Origin: CAHJXG01 sp965277495
GTDB taxonomy: Bacteria > Pseudomonadota > Alphaproteobacteria > Acetobacterales > Acetobacteraceae
Direction: 5' to 3'
DNA length: 64,000 nucleotides
Assembly (NCBI GenBank): GCA_965277495.1
Contig: OZ255824.1
Location: forward strand, 3,224,001-3,288,000
The notes below the pieces were generated by a model. It worked only from the letters and a program-made list of their open reading frames with translations, searched no databases and was not told the origin of the DNA. Made by a program: the position numbers and the translations under genes. Shown one piece after another: positions 20,057-28,368 of the stretch. Numbering within the stretch: the first letter of the stretch is position 1; the number at the start of each line of letters is the position of its first letter.

Positions 20057-21838
20057 TTATCCGCCCGGCGCAGCACTCCGCATCGGCGACAGGGCTGGCG
20101 CATCCTGGCTTTGCTGCCCGGCCGACGTGACGGCGAACCCTCCGACAAAATCGCCGACCAGCCCGACGAGACGCTTGCGCGCGCCGGACCAGCTTACGGG
20201 GTGGTCGAAGTCAGGCTCGATCTCGACCCGCATTCCATTCATCTTGCTGAGCCCGGCGAAGGATTGGCCAAACTGCGCCTGCAGCACGGACTTCGCATAG
20301 TCATTCTCGCCGGAGACGACCAATGCACGCACGCCTCGGGAGGCTAGCTGCCGAAAGGCGCGGGCGGGGAAGCTCAGCCGCGTATACAGCCCGAGCGGAT
20401 GCAGGATCGCATGCTCGGCGACGACGGCCGCGCGCCAGGAAAACCGTAGGAGCCGATTGTCGATCGGGGTCGGCGGCGAAATGCTGAGACGAAGCGCGCC
20501 CTGCTCGGCGTCGACCAGCGACTTGTCGCGCATCCGCTGGCGCAGCCTGCGACGCAGGGCCGCAACACGGAGCGCGGTCCGGCTAGGCCGCCAAAGGTAG
20601 ACGTTCTGATTGACCAGCACCACGCCGGCAACGCACGGGTTGTCCAGCCCGGCCCGGACAGCGTGAAACGCGCCGCTGCAGATGCCGAACACCACGACGC
20701 GGCCGTAGCCGCGCCGCTGCAGGAAGGCGGTCGCGGCGCGCAGGTCGGCGCCGCGGTCGGCATGGAGATGCGGCTGGGTGACGCTGGAAGCGCCGTCGCT
20801 GTCGCCGATCCCGGTGAGGTCGAGGCGCAAGGACGCGACCCCGTCCTCCGCCAAGCTGCGCGCCAACTCGACGGCGAAACGTCCGAACCCGTAATGCGGA
20901 TTGGCGCCGGTGTTGCAGATCAGCACAGCCGGCGACGCTCCGAACTGGCTGCGTGGTTGGCTGAATATGCCGAACAGCCGCCCCGCCTCGCAATCCAGCA
21001 ACAGAGGGCGCTCGATGGCGTGGGACGTGGACAACTCGGCAAGCGGGATTGGGCGCGGGGCTAGGCCCGGCGCATCGGACGAGTGCTGTGCACTGGCGCT
21101 CAGCCAGGCCAGCACGCGGTCGAAGGACGCGACGGGAACCTGGCTCTCATGCGCCGGACGAGTCAGTTCGAGGTAGTCCGGCATGTCGAGCAGCGTCACC
21201 TCGACGCCGCTGGCATCGAGCGCCGCCACCGCGCTGGCCGTCCCAGCGGCGCTGCTGGCGCTGAGGATGAGGGCCTTCGAGGCGGGCAGACGCGATAGGC
21301 GGGCGATGTCCAGCGGGCGCAGCGCCTGCAGCGTCGTTTCATGCAGCCGCAGCCCGAAGGCCTCGACATATCCGGCCTCCGCGCCGGCCATCGGCGATAC
21401 GCCGCCGGACTTGGTGGCGAGGGCGAGGGTGCGCGCATAGCTGCGTCCAGACAGCATCGGCGCGAGCAGGACCAAGCGCTCGATATCGCCAATCCGCGCC
21501 GCAGCCGCCGCCGCGAGCAGGCCGCCGAGGTGGATGCCGCAGAGGGCGACGCGCTGCACCCCGGCGTTGGCCCGCAGCCAGCCGACAGCCTGCTCGATGC
21601 TGGCGAGCCAGGCGTCGAGCGCGCCGGGGTCGGTGTCGTTGCCGCAGGAGTCGCCCGACCCCGGATAGTCGAAGCGCAACGTCGGATAGCCCTCGGCGGC
21701 GAGGCGCTCGGCCAAGAACCGCCAGGAGCGGTGGAACATCTGCTTCTCGAACCCGACCGTCCCGCACATCACCACGCCGCACTCGCCCGCAGCCGGATGC
21801 AGCCAGCCGAAGCAGCCGTCGAACGCGACCGGGGTCAC
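20057..21838 (-). CDS. tandem alpha/beta-hydrolase-fold protein with His and Cys at the nucleophile elbows
   Basis: A 593-residue protein from GTG 21838, which overlaps the stop of the ligase gene (GTGA). Two hydrolase domains follow each other. Domain 1 (about 1-255): GTVGFEKQMFHRSWRFLAERL, YPTLRFDYPGSGDS and an elbow CGIHLGG (100-106) where the usual Ser is His103. Domain 2 (about 280-570): ICNTGANPHYGFGRFAVELARSLA, LRLDLTGIGDS, elbow FGICSGAF (384-391) with Cys387, then acid D513 in GENDYA and His546 in DFDHPV. Both resemble exosortase-system-associated hydrolases. Domain 1 is probably inactive; domain 2 may be a Cys-dependent acyltransferase or thioesterase that offloads the carrier protein. 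Confidence 0.72.
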   Translation of the reverse strand: MTPVAFDGCFGWLHPAAGECGVVMCGTVGFEKQMFHRSWRFLAERLAAEGYPTLRFDYPGSGDSCGNDTDPGALDAWLASIEQAVGWLRANAGVQRVALCGIHLGGLLAAAAAARIGDIERLVLLAPMLSGRSYARTLALATKSGGVSPMAGAEAGYVEAFGLRLHETTLQALRPLDIARLSRLPASKALILSASSAAGTASAVAALDASGVEVTLLDMPDYLELTRPAHESQVPVASFDRVLAWLSASAQHSSDAPGLAPRPIPLAELSTSHAIERPLLLDCEAGRLFGIFSQPRSQFGASPAVLICNTGANPHYGFGRFAVELARSLAEDGVASLRLDLTGIGDSDGASSVTQPHLHADRGADLRAATAFLQRRGYGRVVVFGICSGAFHAVRAGLDNPCVAGVVLVNQNVYLWRPSRTALRVAALRRRLRQRMRDKSLVDAEQGALRLSISPPTPIDNRLLRFSWRAAVVAEHAILHPLGLYTRLSFPARAFRQLASRGVRALVVSGENDYAKSVLQAQFGQSFAGLSKMNGMRVEIEPDFDHPVSWSGARKRLVGLVGDFVGGFAVTSAGQQSQDAPALSPMRSAAPGG

Positions 21839-22752
21839 AGCCCGAGCTCTTTCCGCACGGCTTCCGGCCAGGCTGGCACATCGAGGCCGTGATGACGGAA
21901 CAAGGCGAGGCTCAGCCGCTCGAGCCCGAAGCCGACGCAGGCGGTATGCGCCAGCGCCCCGGTGCAGAGATGCAGTGGCCAGACCTGGCTGAAATGGTCC
22001 AGGTGGCAATTGAAGCTGGCGCAGGCCGTCGGGCTCGCTGTGCCGTTGACGGCGATTAGCAGCTCGAACTTCAGCTTTTGGCTGCGTTGGCTGTCGGCGA
22101 GCATGCGTCCGGCGCGTCCGAAGAACGGGTCGTTGGCGACCTCCACCTCATACGGCAGCGCGAGCGCGGCCATCATCCCGCAGGCGCGCTCCATCCAGGC
22201 GCCGCGGAACGCCATGACCTGGTCCGGCGTGCCGACGCGGACATATTCGTGCATGCGGAACATCTGCATGCGCGTGGGCTCGAGCGACGGCTCGCGGCGG
22301 AAGCAGAACGATTGCAGGTCGGCGAGGTAGCCGGCGTCGGGCACCGTGCCGCGCCGGGCCAGGACGGGGTACAGCGGGTAGCAGGCCGCCGGGGTGAGGA
22401 CGATGTCGCTGGCGGCTTGGTGGCCGGTCCAATCGGCGCCGGCCTCGAGGCATTGCAGCACGGCGCGATGCGCCTGGTCATCGCCGCAGAAGCTGTGGAC
22501 GGTGCCGGCGAGCTGCGGGAACGCCTTGAGATAGCCGCTGGCTTCGAACTCCGCGCGGCTCATCGCCGGGGGGAAGCGCATGATTTCGGGCTGATCGGGC
22601 GCGCCCATGCGGGTCACCAGCGCGTCGAGCCCGGTGGCCACCCGTTCGAACCTATCGCTGCGCCCGTAAAGGCCGTCGACGCCAGAGGGGATCAGCAGGC
22701 CCTCGGCGAAAAGCTGTTCCAGGAACGACGGCGCGGCGTCCAGCATGATCAC
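21835..22752 (-). CDS. amino acid:[carrier protein] ligase (class II SerRS-like, Bll0957 type)
   Basis: A 305-residue class II aminoacyl-tRNA-synthetase-like catalytic domain without any tRNA-binding arm. Motif 2 is SFCFRREPSLEPTRMQMFRMHEYVRVG (about 148-174, FRRE core) and motif 3 is CVGFGLERLSLALFRHHG (272-289). The three zinc ligands known for the Bradyrhizobium Gly:CP ligase (Cys131, Glu176, Cys279) align at a constant offset with C124 in TPAACYPLYP, E169 and C272. Family members activate glycine or alanine with ATP and load it onto a phosphopantetheine carrier protein instead of tRNA. The start is GTG 22752, overlapping the dehydrogenase stop; the dedicated carrier is two genes upstream. 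Confidence 0.85.
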   Translation of the reverse strand: MIMLDAAPSFLEQLFAEGLLIPSGVDGLYGRSDRFERVATGLDALVTRMGAPDQPEIMRFPPAMSRAEFEASGYLKAFPQLAGTVHSFCGDDQAHRAVLQCLEAGADWTGHQAASDIVLTPAACYPLYPVLARRGTVPDAGYLADLQSFCFRREPSLEPTRMQMFRMHEYVRVGTPDQVMAFRGAWMERACGMMAALALPYEVEVANDPFFGRAGRMLADSQRSQKLKFELLIAVNGTASPTACASFNCHLDHFSQVWPLHLCTGALAHTACVGFGLERLSLALFRHHGLDVPAWPEAVRKELGL

Positions 22753-24005
22753 GAAATCCCGAGGCCGAGCTTTGGTCCGAGCAGCAGGCTGGCGGTGCTG
22801 GCGCGTATGCGGTCGTTGTTGACCATCAACGGCGCCGATTGCAGGTCGCGGAGGTGGCGCGCCAGGCTGAACGGCGAGTCGTTCTGGTAGCCGGCAAAAC
22901 CGCAGATCAGCATGGCCTCCTGGACCACGCGCAGGCAGGTCTCGGACGCCTGGACCTTGAGGTTGTTCATCTCGGCGGTCTCGGACAGCGACAACGGCGC
23001 GGCGGCCAGGGCCCCGTCGGCGCGGCCGTCCAAACGGGTGAGCCAGGCGCGCAACTGGGATTGCAGCAGTTGCAGGGCCGCGACCGCGTCGACGAGCCGC
23101 GCTCCGCCGGGTGGCAGCGCGCCGCCGTCCTTGCGCAGGCCGGCGCGGAGGAACGCCCGCGCGCGGTCCAGCGCATCGGCGGCGATGCCGATCCACAACG
23201 CGCTCCACAGCACGTGCGACACTGGCAGCATGGTGGATGCGGCGATGTCGCCGAACGGGGCAGGGATGATCTGCGGCAGCACGCCCTCGGCGTTCACGAT
23301 GAAGGCCTCGGTGCAGGTGCCGCGCATGCCCATCGGGTTCCATGCGCCGGTGCGGTCCATCTGCACCGTCTCGCGCGGCGCCACCACCAGCACCTGGTCG
23401 GACGGCGCCGCATCCGCATGACGCCGCGCGGTGATGAGCAGCGCGTCGGCGCCCCGCCCATACGAGATTGCGGTCGCGTCCTTGCGCAAGGTGAACGTGT
23501 TGCCGGACGCAGCGACGGCGCAGCGGCTTTGCCGGATGTCGCCGCCGACGCCGACCTCGGAGGTGACCGAGGCGAGCAGCAACTGTTCGCTGGCGACGCG
23601 CTGCAGGAAGCGCCGGTGCCAGATGCTGTCCGTGCCGTGGGCCACCAGGCAGGCGATCTGGATTTGGTGCATGGCGTAGATCATCGCCGTGGCGCTGCAG
23701 GCGCGGCCCAAGGCGCAGGCGGTCGCGGCAATTGCGGCGAGCGGCGCGTTTGCGCCACCCAACGACCCCGGGATCATGGCGCCGAGCAGCCCCTGCTGCT
23801 TCATCGCCGCGATGGTGGCGGTTGGCAGGACAGCGTCGCGATCCACCTGCGCCGCATCACGCGCCGCCACGCTCACGACGCGCGCAATAGGTGAGGCGGC
23901 GCTGTCAGCCGAAGCATTTACCTCAGGATGTGGCGACGAGAATATGATGGGGCGAGCGTCGGCGAGGACGCCCGGGCCGACCGCCCCGTCGAGTAGTGCG
24001 GTCAT
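22749..24005 (-). CDS. acyl-CoA dehydrogenase-like flavoprotein of the carrier-protein operon
   Basis: A 418-residue protein with the acyl-CoA dehydrogenase fold: N-terminal helical domain (AARDAAQVDRDAVLPTATIAAMKQQGLLGAMIPGSLGG), a middle beta domain with ASVTSEVGVGGDIRQSRCAV and GRGADALLITARR, NPMGMRGTCTEAFIV, and a C-terminal helical domain ending in a conserved ICGFAGYQNDSPFSLARHLRDLQSAPLMVNNDRI (FAD/substrate end). The usual catalytic Glu of MCAD is not obvious near the C-terminus. It may oxidise the aminoacyl group while bound to the carrier protein. ATG 24005 overlaps the carrier stop (ATGA); its own stop overlaps the ligase start. Confidence 0.85.
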   Translation of the reverse strand: MTALLDGAVGPGVLADARPIIFSSPHPEVNASADSAASPIARVVSVAARDAAQVDRDAVLPTATIAAMKQQGLLGAMIPGSLGGANAPLAAIAATACALGRACSATAMIYAMHQIQIACLVAHGTDSIWHRRFLQRVASEQLLLASVTSEVGVGGDIRQSRCAVAASGNTFTLRKDATAISYGRGADALLITARRHADAAPSDQVLVVAPRETVQMDRTGAWNPMGMRGTCTEAFIVNAEGVLPQIIPAPFGDIAASTMLPVSHVLWSALWIGIAADALDRARAFLRAGLRKDGGALPPGGARLVDAVAALQLLQSQLRAWLTRLDGRADGALAAAPLSLSETAEMNNLKVQASETCLRVVQEAMLICGFAGYQNDSPFSLARHLRDLQSAPLMVNNDRIRASTASLLLGPKLGLGIS

Positions 24006-24262
24006 CAGGGCGAAGCCGACTGCAATTGCTCGACGGCACGGCGTAGCGAAGCGATGCTGGAGAACGTTTCGCGCGACAGCATGGAGTCCGGCAGTTCGAC
24101 CTGGAAGGCGTCCTCGATAGCGAGCATGACGTTCACCATGGCGAGTGAATCTAGGCCGGCCTCGAACAGGTTCGTGTCGTCTGACAACTGATCGCTGGAT
24201 ACCCGCAACTTGGCGTGCTGCTTTAGGATAGGCCGCAATATCAGGTATGATGAGTTGTTCAC
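24005..24262 (-). CDS. acyl/aminoacyl carrier protein
   Basis: An 85-residue carrier protein with the phosphopantetheine site EAGLDSLAMV, attachment Ser39. Helices I-IV are recognisable (LRPILKQHAKL, SLAMVNVMLAIEDAFQ, SRETFSSI, LRRAVEQL). It starts at GTG 24262 and its stop overlaps the ATG of the dehydrogenase gene. It is the first gene of the four-gene operon, so it is the likely acceptor of the amino acid activated by the ligase. It is separate from the fatty-acid AcpP, whose gene is not in the window. The 211-base gap upstream (24263-24473) should hold the operon promoter. Confidence 0.9.
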   Translation of the reverse strand: MNNSSYLILRPILKQHAKLRVSSDQLSDDTNLFEAGLDSLAMVNVMLAIEDAFQVELPDSMLSRETFSSIASLRRAVEQLQSASP

Positions 24263-24473
24263 GGCAAATTCCCGCCTACTAAGTATTTCGGGCGCGTTCT
24301 ATTTCGTAAAGATAATCATCTCCAAGCACTGGTCTTGAACCAAACGATCCAGTCTAGGGTCTATGATGATCGAAGTGCAATAGATGAGACGGCGTCGGCG
24401 TTCCGGACTCGAAAATTCCGCCTACCCTCCTGCCGCGCGAACACGGCTTTGCCGGCTCGCGACGGAAAAAAAG

Positions 24474-25424
24474 CTAGCTCTCGCCCAATGGCGCCGTTTC
24501 CTTCAACGCCTGCAGGTGGCCGGCGCGGCTTTGGACCTCGATGAAAATCCGCCGCACCTGGGGAAACGCCGCTTTGATCTGGCGCTCGATGCCGCTGACG
24601 GTCCGCTCCACAACCTCGGCCGTCGTTCCATCCACAAAGTCGAGGCTGATCACCGCCAGCACGTCCCGCGGGCCAAAATGCATGGTCAGCACTTCGTTCA
24701 CGCCCAATACGCCTAGGCCGCCGGCCACGATGTCGCGCAGGCCATTGCGCACAGCGGGATCGGCGGCCTCCCCCAGCATCAATCCTTTGCATTCGGCAGC
24801 GAGGAACCACGCGACCGCCCCCAGCAACAGGCCGATCAGCACGCTGGCGACGCCGTCCATGACTGGCAATTGAAAGATCTGGTCGCAGGCCAGGCCGACT
24901 GCTGCGACCAGCAGGCCGGCGAGCGCGGCGCTATCCTCCAGCAGGACCGTGAACACCGTCGGGTCCTTGCTGCGCTGCACCGCCTCCAGCAGGTCGCCGA
25001 CCTTGGACTGGGCCCGGAACGCGCGGAACGCCACCAGCCAGCTTGCGCCCTCGAGCAGGAAAGACATGCCGAGGACGGCGTAGTTGACCAGGGGGCTCTC
25101 GACCGGATGCGGCGTGCGTATTTTGTCGATCCCCTCCAGGATCGACACCCCTGCGCCCAGGCCGAAGATCAGGATCGCGACGACGAAGGTCCAGAAATAC
25201 AGCTCGAGACCATAGCCGAACGGATGCGACTCCGTGGCGGGCCGGGCGGAGCGGCGCAGGCCGTATAGCATCAGCAACTGGTTGCCAGTGTCGACCGTGG
25301 AGTGGATGGCCTCGCTCAGCATGGCGGCGCTGCCGGTCCAGAAGGCCGCGCTGAACTTGGTCAGCGCGATCGCCAGGTTGCCGGCGAGGGCGGCGAAGAT
25401 GGTGGATTTAGATTCGTGCGCCAT
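24474..25424 (-). CDS. cation diffusion facilitator (SLC30A9/ZnT9-like)
   Basis: A 316-residue transporter. ATG 25424 gives MAHESKSTIFAALAGNLAIALTKFSAAFWTGSAAMLSEAIHSTVDTGNQLLMLYGLRRS, the ZnT9-type start with helices 1-2 and the metal-site His/Asp in AIHSTVDTGN. Then FGYGLELYFWTFVVAILIFG, DPTVFTVLLEDSAALAGL with the second metal-site acidic residues, and a cytoplasmic C-terminal domain (about 215-316). The family exports Zn2+ and related divalent metals. It begins seven bases after the YdiJ-type gene and may be the last gene of that run. A short T-run follows its stop without a convincing hairpin. Confidence 0.88.
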   Translation of the reverse strand: MAHESKSTIFAALAGNLAIALTKFSAAFWTGSAAMLSEAIHSTVDTGNQLLMLYGLRRSARPATESHPFGYGLELYFWTFVVAILIFGLGAGVSILEGIDKIRTPHPVESPLVNYAVLGMSFLLEGASWLVAFRAFRAQSKVGDLLEAVQRSKDPTVFTVLLEDSAALAGLLVAAVGLACDQIFQLPVMDGVASVLIGLLLGAVAWFLAAECKGLMLGEAADPAVRNGLRDIVAGGLGVLGVNEVLTMHFGPRDVLAVISLDFVDGTTAEVVERTVSGIERQIKAAFPQVRRIFIEVQSRAGHLQALKETAPLGES

Positions 25425-25431
25425 GGAGGCG

Positions 25432-28368
25432 TCAACCGGACCGCAGGGCCCGGTCCAGCACCAGCACGGAATGCACGGCGCGGCGTCCCGCCAAATCGTT
25501 GATTTGATGCCGGCACGAGGTCCCATCGGCGACGATCAGGTCGTCCGCCGCCGCTGCGCGAACGCTCGGCAGCAGCCCGGCCTCCGCCATCGCAGCCGAC
25601 GCGGCCTGGCTCTCCGCCTGGTAGCCGAATGCGCCGGCCATGCCGCAGCAGGACGACGTGATCGGCCGCACGTCGAGGCCGGGCACCTGGCGCAGCGTGG
25701 CGAGCGCGCCGGGGAAGGCGCCGAACGACTTCTGGTGGCAATGGCCATGCACGTGCGCCCGGCCCGGCAATGCATCGAGCGGCAATTGCACGCCTTTCTG
25801 AACCAGGAACTCGCTCAGCAGCATGGCGCGCGACGACAGGTCAGCCGCCTCGGCGCCGGGCAGCAGGGACGCAAACTCGTCGCGGAGGGTGAGCAGGCAT
25901 GACGGCTCCAGCCCGATGACCGGCAGCGGGCCGGCGAGCGCCGCCATCGTGCGCTGCGCCTCGGCGCGGGCGCGGGCGACCATGCCAGCGGACAAATAGG
26001 TGCGGCCGCAGCATAACGGACGCCCGGCATGCGCCGGCAGCACCGCGCGGTATCCCGCCGCCGCCAGCACGCGGATCGCGGCGCGGAGGTTCTCGGGTTC
26101 GAAGTACCGGTTGAAGGTGTCGGCCAGCAGCAGCACGTCACCATGCGGGGCGGGCAGGGCTGCTGCCTCGGCGTCGCGGAACGGCGCGCCGCTCCAGGCC
26201 GGCAATGAACGCGTGGCCGACAGGCCGAGCAGCCGTTCGGACAAGCGGCGCAGCGCCGGAACCCGGTCACGGAGATTGGCCAGCGGCGCCATGGCCGAAG
26301 CGAGCCGGGCATAGCGCGGGAGTTCTGCCACCAGCCGGGCACGCCGTCCGACGCCATGGCGCGCCGCACGGGCCGCCAGCGCCTCGATCTTCATCTTGGC
26401 CATGTCGACGCCGGTCGGGCACTCCCGCCGGCACGCCTTGCACGACACGCACAGCGCCATGGCCTCCGCCACGTCGTCCGAGGCGATCCCGTGCAAGCCC
26501 TGGGCGTCTGGCCCAAGCTGCCCCGTCAAGGCCAGCCGCAGCGTGTTGGCCCGGCCGCGGGTCAAATGCTGCTCGTCCCGCGTCACCCGGTAGCTCGGGC
26601 ACATGCTGCCGGCGTCGAACTTGCGGCAGGTGCCGTTGTTGTTGCACATCTCGACCGCCGCCAGCATGCCGCCGAGAGGCCCCGGATGCTCCGACCAGTC
26701 GAGTTGCGGCGAAAACCCCGGCGCCGCCGCGTAGCCCGGCGCATAGCGGAACAGGCTGCGGTCATCCATGCGCGGGGCGCGCACCACGCGGCCGGGGTTC
26801 AGCACGCCGGCCGGGTCGAACGCATCCTTCACCGCCTCGAACGCGCGGACAATGCGGGGACCGAACATGCTTTCGTGGAACTCGCTGCGGACGATGCCGT
26901 CGCCGTGCTCGCCGCTATGCGAGCCCTTGTATTCGCGCACGAGGGCGAAGCACTCCTCCGCCACCGCGCGCATGGTGGCGACGTCGGCCGGGTCCTTCAT
27001 GTTCAGCACCGGGCGCACGTGCAGGCAGCCGACGCTGGCGTGGGCATACCAGGTGCCCTTGGTCCCATGCCGGGCGAACACGTCGTTCAGCCGCTCGGTG
27101 TAGTCCGCGAGGTCGTCGAGCCCGACGGCGCAGTCCTCGATGAACGAGACTGGTTTGCCGTCGCCCTTCATCGACATCATGATGTTCAGCCCGGCTTCGC
27201 GCACCTCGGCGACGCTGGCCTGGAACGCGGGGTCGGTGGCGCGGACGACGGCGCCGGGCCAGCCGAGGTCGGACATCATCTCGTCCAGGGCGTCGAGCTT
27301 CGCGAACAGCGGCCCGTCCGCGTCGCCGTGGAACTCGACGATGAGTAGGCTGTCCGGCGCGCCCTGAACCATCTGGTCGATGGTGGCGCGGTAAATCGGG
27401 ATGCTGCGGCCCAGGTCGATCATGGTGCGGTCCACCAGCTCGACCGCCTCGGGGCCGAGCTGGACCAAATGGCGCGATGCCTCCATGGCGGCGCGGAAGG
27501 TCGGGAACTGGCAGATGCCGAGCACCTTGCGCGGCAGGATCGGCTGCAACGCCAACTGGATCGCCGCCGAGAACGCCAGCGTGCCTTCGGAGCCGACCAG
27601 CAGCCGCGCCAGGTTCTCCCGCCCGGCCCGGCGGGCAGTGGGAGTCAATGTCTCGATGTTGTAGCCGCCGACCCGGCGGAGCTGGGCCGGGAAACGCGCC
27701 GCGATCTCGTCCGCCTCCGCCGCGCCCAGCGCCCGCAGCCGCTGGATCAGCGTGGCGATGCTCGTTGGCATATCCGCGCCCAAGTTGTCCGGCAACGGTC
27801 CGAAACGGTGCCGAGTGCCGTCCGCCAGCAGGGCGTCGACCGCCAACACGTTGTCGGCCATCAGCCCGTAGCGGATGCTCTTCGACCCGCAGGAGTTGTT
27901 GCCCGCCATGCCGCCCAGGGTGCAGCGGCTATGCGTGCTGGGGTCGACCGGGAAGAACAACCCTTGCGGCTTCAGGCCGGCGTTCAGGTGGCCGAGCACC
28001 AGGCCCGGCTCCACCCAAGCGGTCCGCGCGACAGGGTCGACGCCCAGCACCCGGCGCAGGTGTTTCGTGCAGTCGATCACCAAGGCGCGGTTCACCGTCT
28101 GCCCGCATTGGCTGGTGCCGCCGCCGCGGGGCAGCACCGGCACATCGAACTCCCGCGCGATCGACAGCGCCGCCGCCACTTCGGCTGTGGTGCGCGGCGC
28201 CACGACGCCCACCGGCTCGACCTGATAGATCGAGGCGTCGGTCGCGTAGCGTCCGCGGTCGGCGCGGCTGAACAGCACCTCGCCTTCGACCTCGCGGCGC
28301 AGCCGTTGGGCCAGGCGCGGGTCGCCTAACGGCGCCAGGCGGGGCGGGGCACGCAAATCGTCAGGCAA
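25432..28368 (-). CDS. FAD-linked oxidase with Fe-S/CCG domains (YdiJ-type D-2-hydroxyacid dehydrogenase)
   Basis: A 978-residue enzyme. The chosen start is TTG 28368, nine bases after AAGGAGG, overlapping the MFS stop by eight bases. Order: FAD-binding PCMH domain (about 45-225) with PRGGGTSQCGQTVN and NNSCGSKSIRYG, FAD-oxidase C-terminal domain (about 260-530) with GCLHVRPVLNMKD and SGEHGDGIVRSE, Fe-S part with CNNNGTC (about 572) and CVSCKACRRECP (about 641-652), then CCG repeats HCHQKSFG (about 873) and SSCCGMAGAFGY (about 902). This fused layout matches E. coli YdiJ, a D-2-hydroxyglutarate dehydrogenase; D-lactate or glycolate are alternative substrates. Electrons probably pass to the quinone pool or a flavoprotein. 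Confidence 0.88.
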   Translation of the reverse strand: MPDDLRAPPRLAPLGDPRLAQRLRREVEGEVLFSRADRGRYATDASIYQVEPVGVVAPRTTAEVAAALSIAREFDVPVLPRGGGTSQCGQTVNRALVIDCTKHLRRVLGVDPVARTAWVEPGLVLGHLNAGLKPQGLFFPVDPSTHSRCTLGGMAGNNSCGSKSIRYGLMADNVLAVDALLADGTRHRFGPLPDNLGADMPTSIATLIQRLRALGAAEADEIAARFPAQLRRVGGYNIETLTPTARRAGRENLARLLVGSEGTLAFSAAIQLALQPILPRKVLGICQFPTFRAAMEASRHLVQLGPEAVELVDRTMIDLGRSIPIYRATIDQMVQGAPDSLLIVEFHGDADGPLFAKLDALDEMMSDLGWPGAVVRATDPAFQASVAEVREAGLNIMMSMKGDGKPVSFIEDCAVGLDDLADYTERLNDVFARHGTKGTWYAHASVGCLHVRPVLNMKDPADVATMRAVAEECFALVREYKGSHSGEHGDGIVRSEFHESMFGPRIVRAFEAVKDAFDPAGVLNPGRVVRAPRMDDRSLFRYAPGYAAAPGFSPQLDWSEHPGPLGGMLAAVEMCNNNGTCRKFDAGSMCPSYRVTRDEQHLTRGRANTLRLALTGQLGPDAQGLHGIASDDVAEAMALCVSCKACRRECPTGVDMAKMKIEALAARAARHGVGRRARLVAELPRYARLASAMAPLANLRDRVPALRRLSERLLGLSATRSLPAWSGAPFRDAEAAALPAPHGDVLLLADTFNRYFEPENLRAAIRVLAAAGYRAVLPAHAGRPLCCGRTYLSAGMVARARAEAQRTMAALAGPLPVIGLEPSCLLTLRDEFASLLPGAEAADLSSRAMLLSEFLVQKGVQLPLDALPGRAHVHGHCHQKSFGAFPGALATLRQVPGLDVRPITSSCCGMAGAFGYQAESQAASAAMAEAGLLPSVRAAAADDLIVADGTSCRHQINDLAGRRAVHSVLVLDRALRSG

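Noticed and set aside
21835..22752. Seryl-tRNA synthetase
   Set aside because: The N-terminal coiled-coil arm for tRNA is missing and the zinc ligands and neighbouring carrier protein match amino acid:carrier ligases instead.
22753..23343. N-terminal extension of the amino acid:carrier ligase frame
   Set aside because: It overlaps the dehydrogenase gene in another frame and is Arg-rich without domain; GTG 22752 overlaps the dehydrogenase stop as in the rest of the operon.
24440..24480. Rho-independent terminator after the cation diffusion facilitator gene
   Set aside because: A run of T residues is present on the minus strand, but only a 4-base palindrome precedes it, too weak to call.
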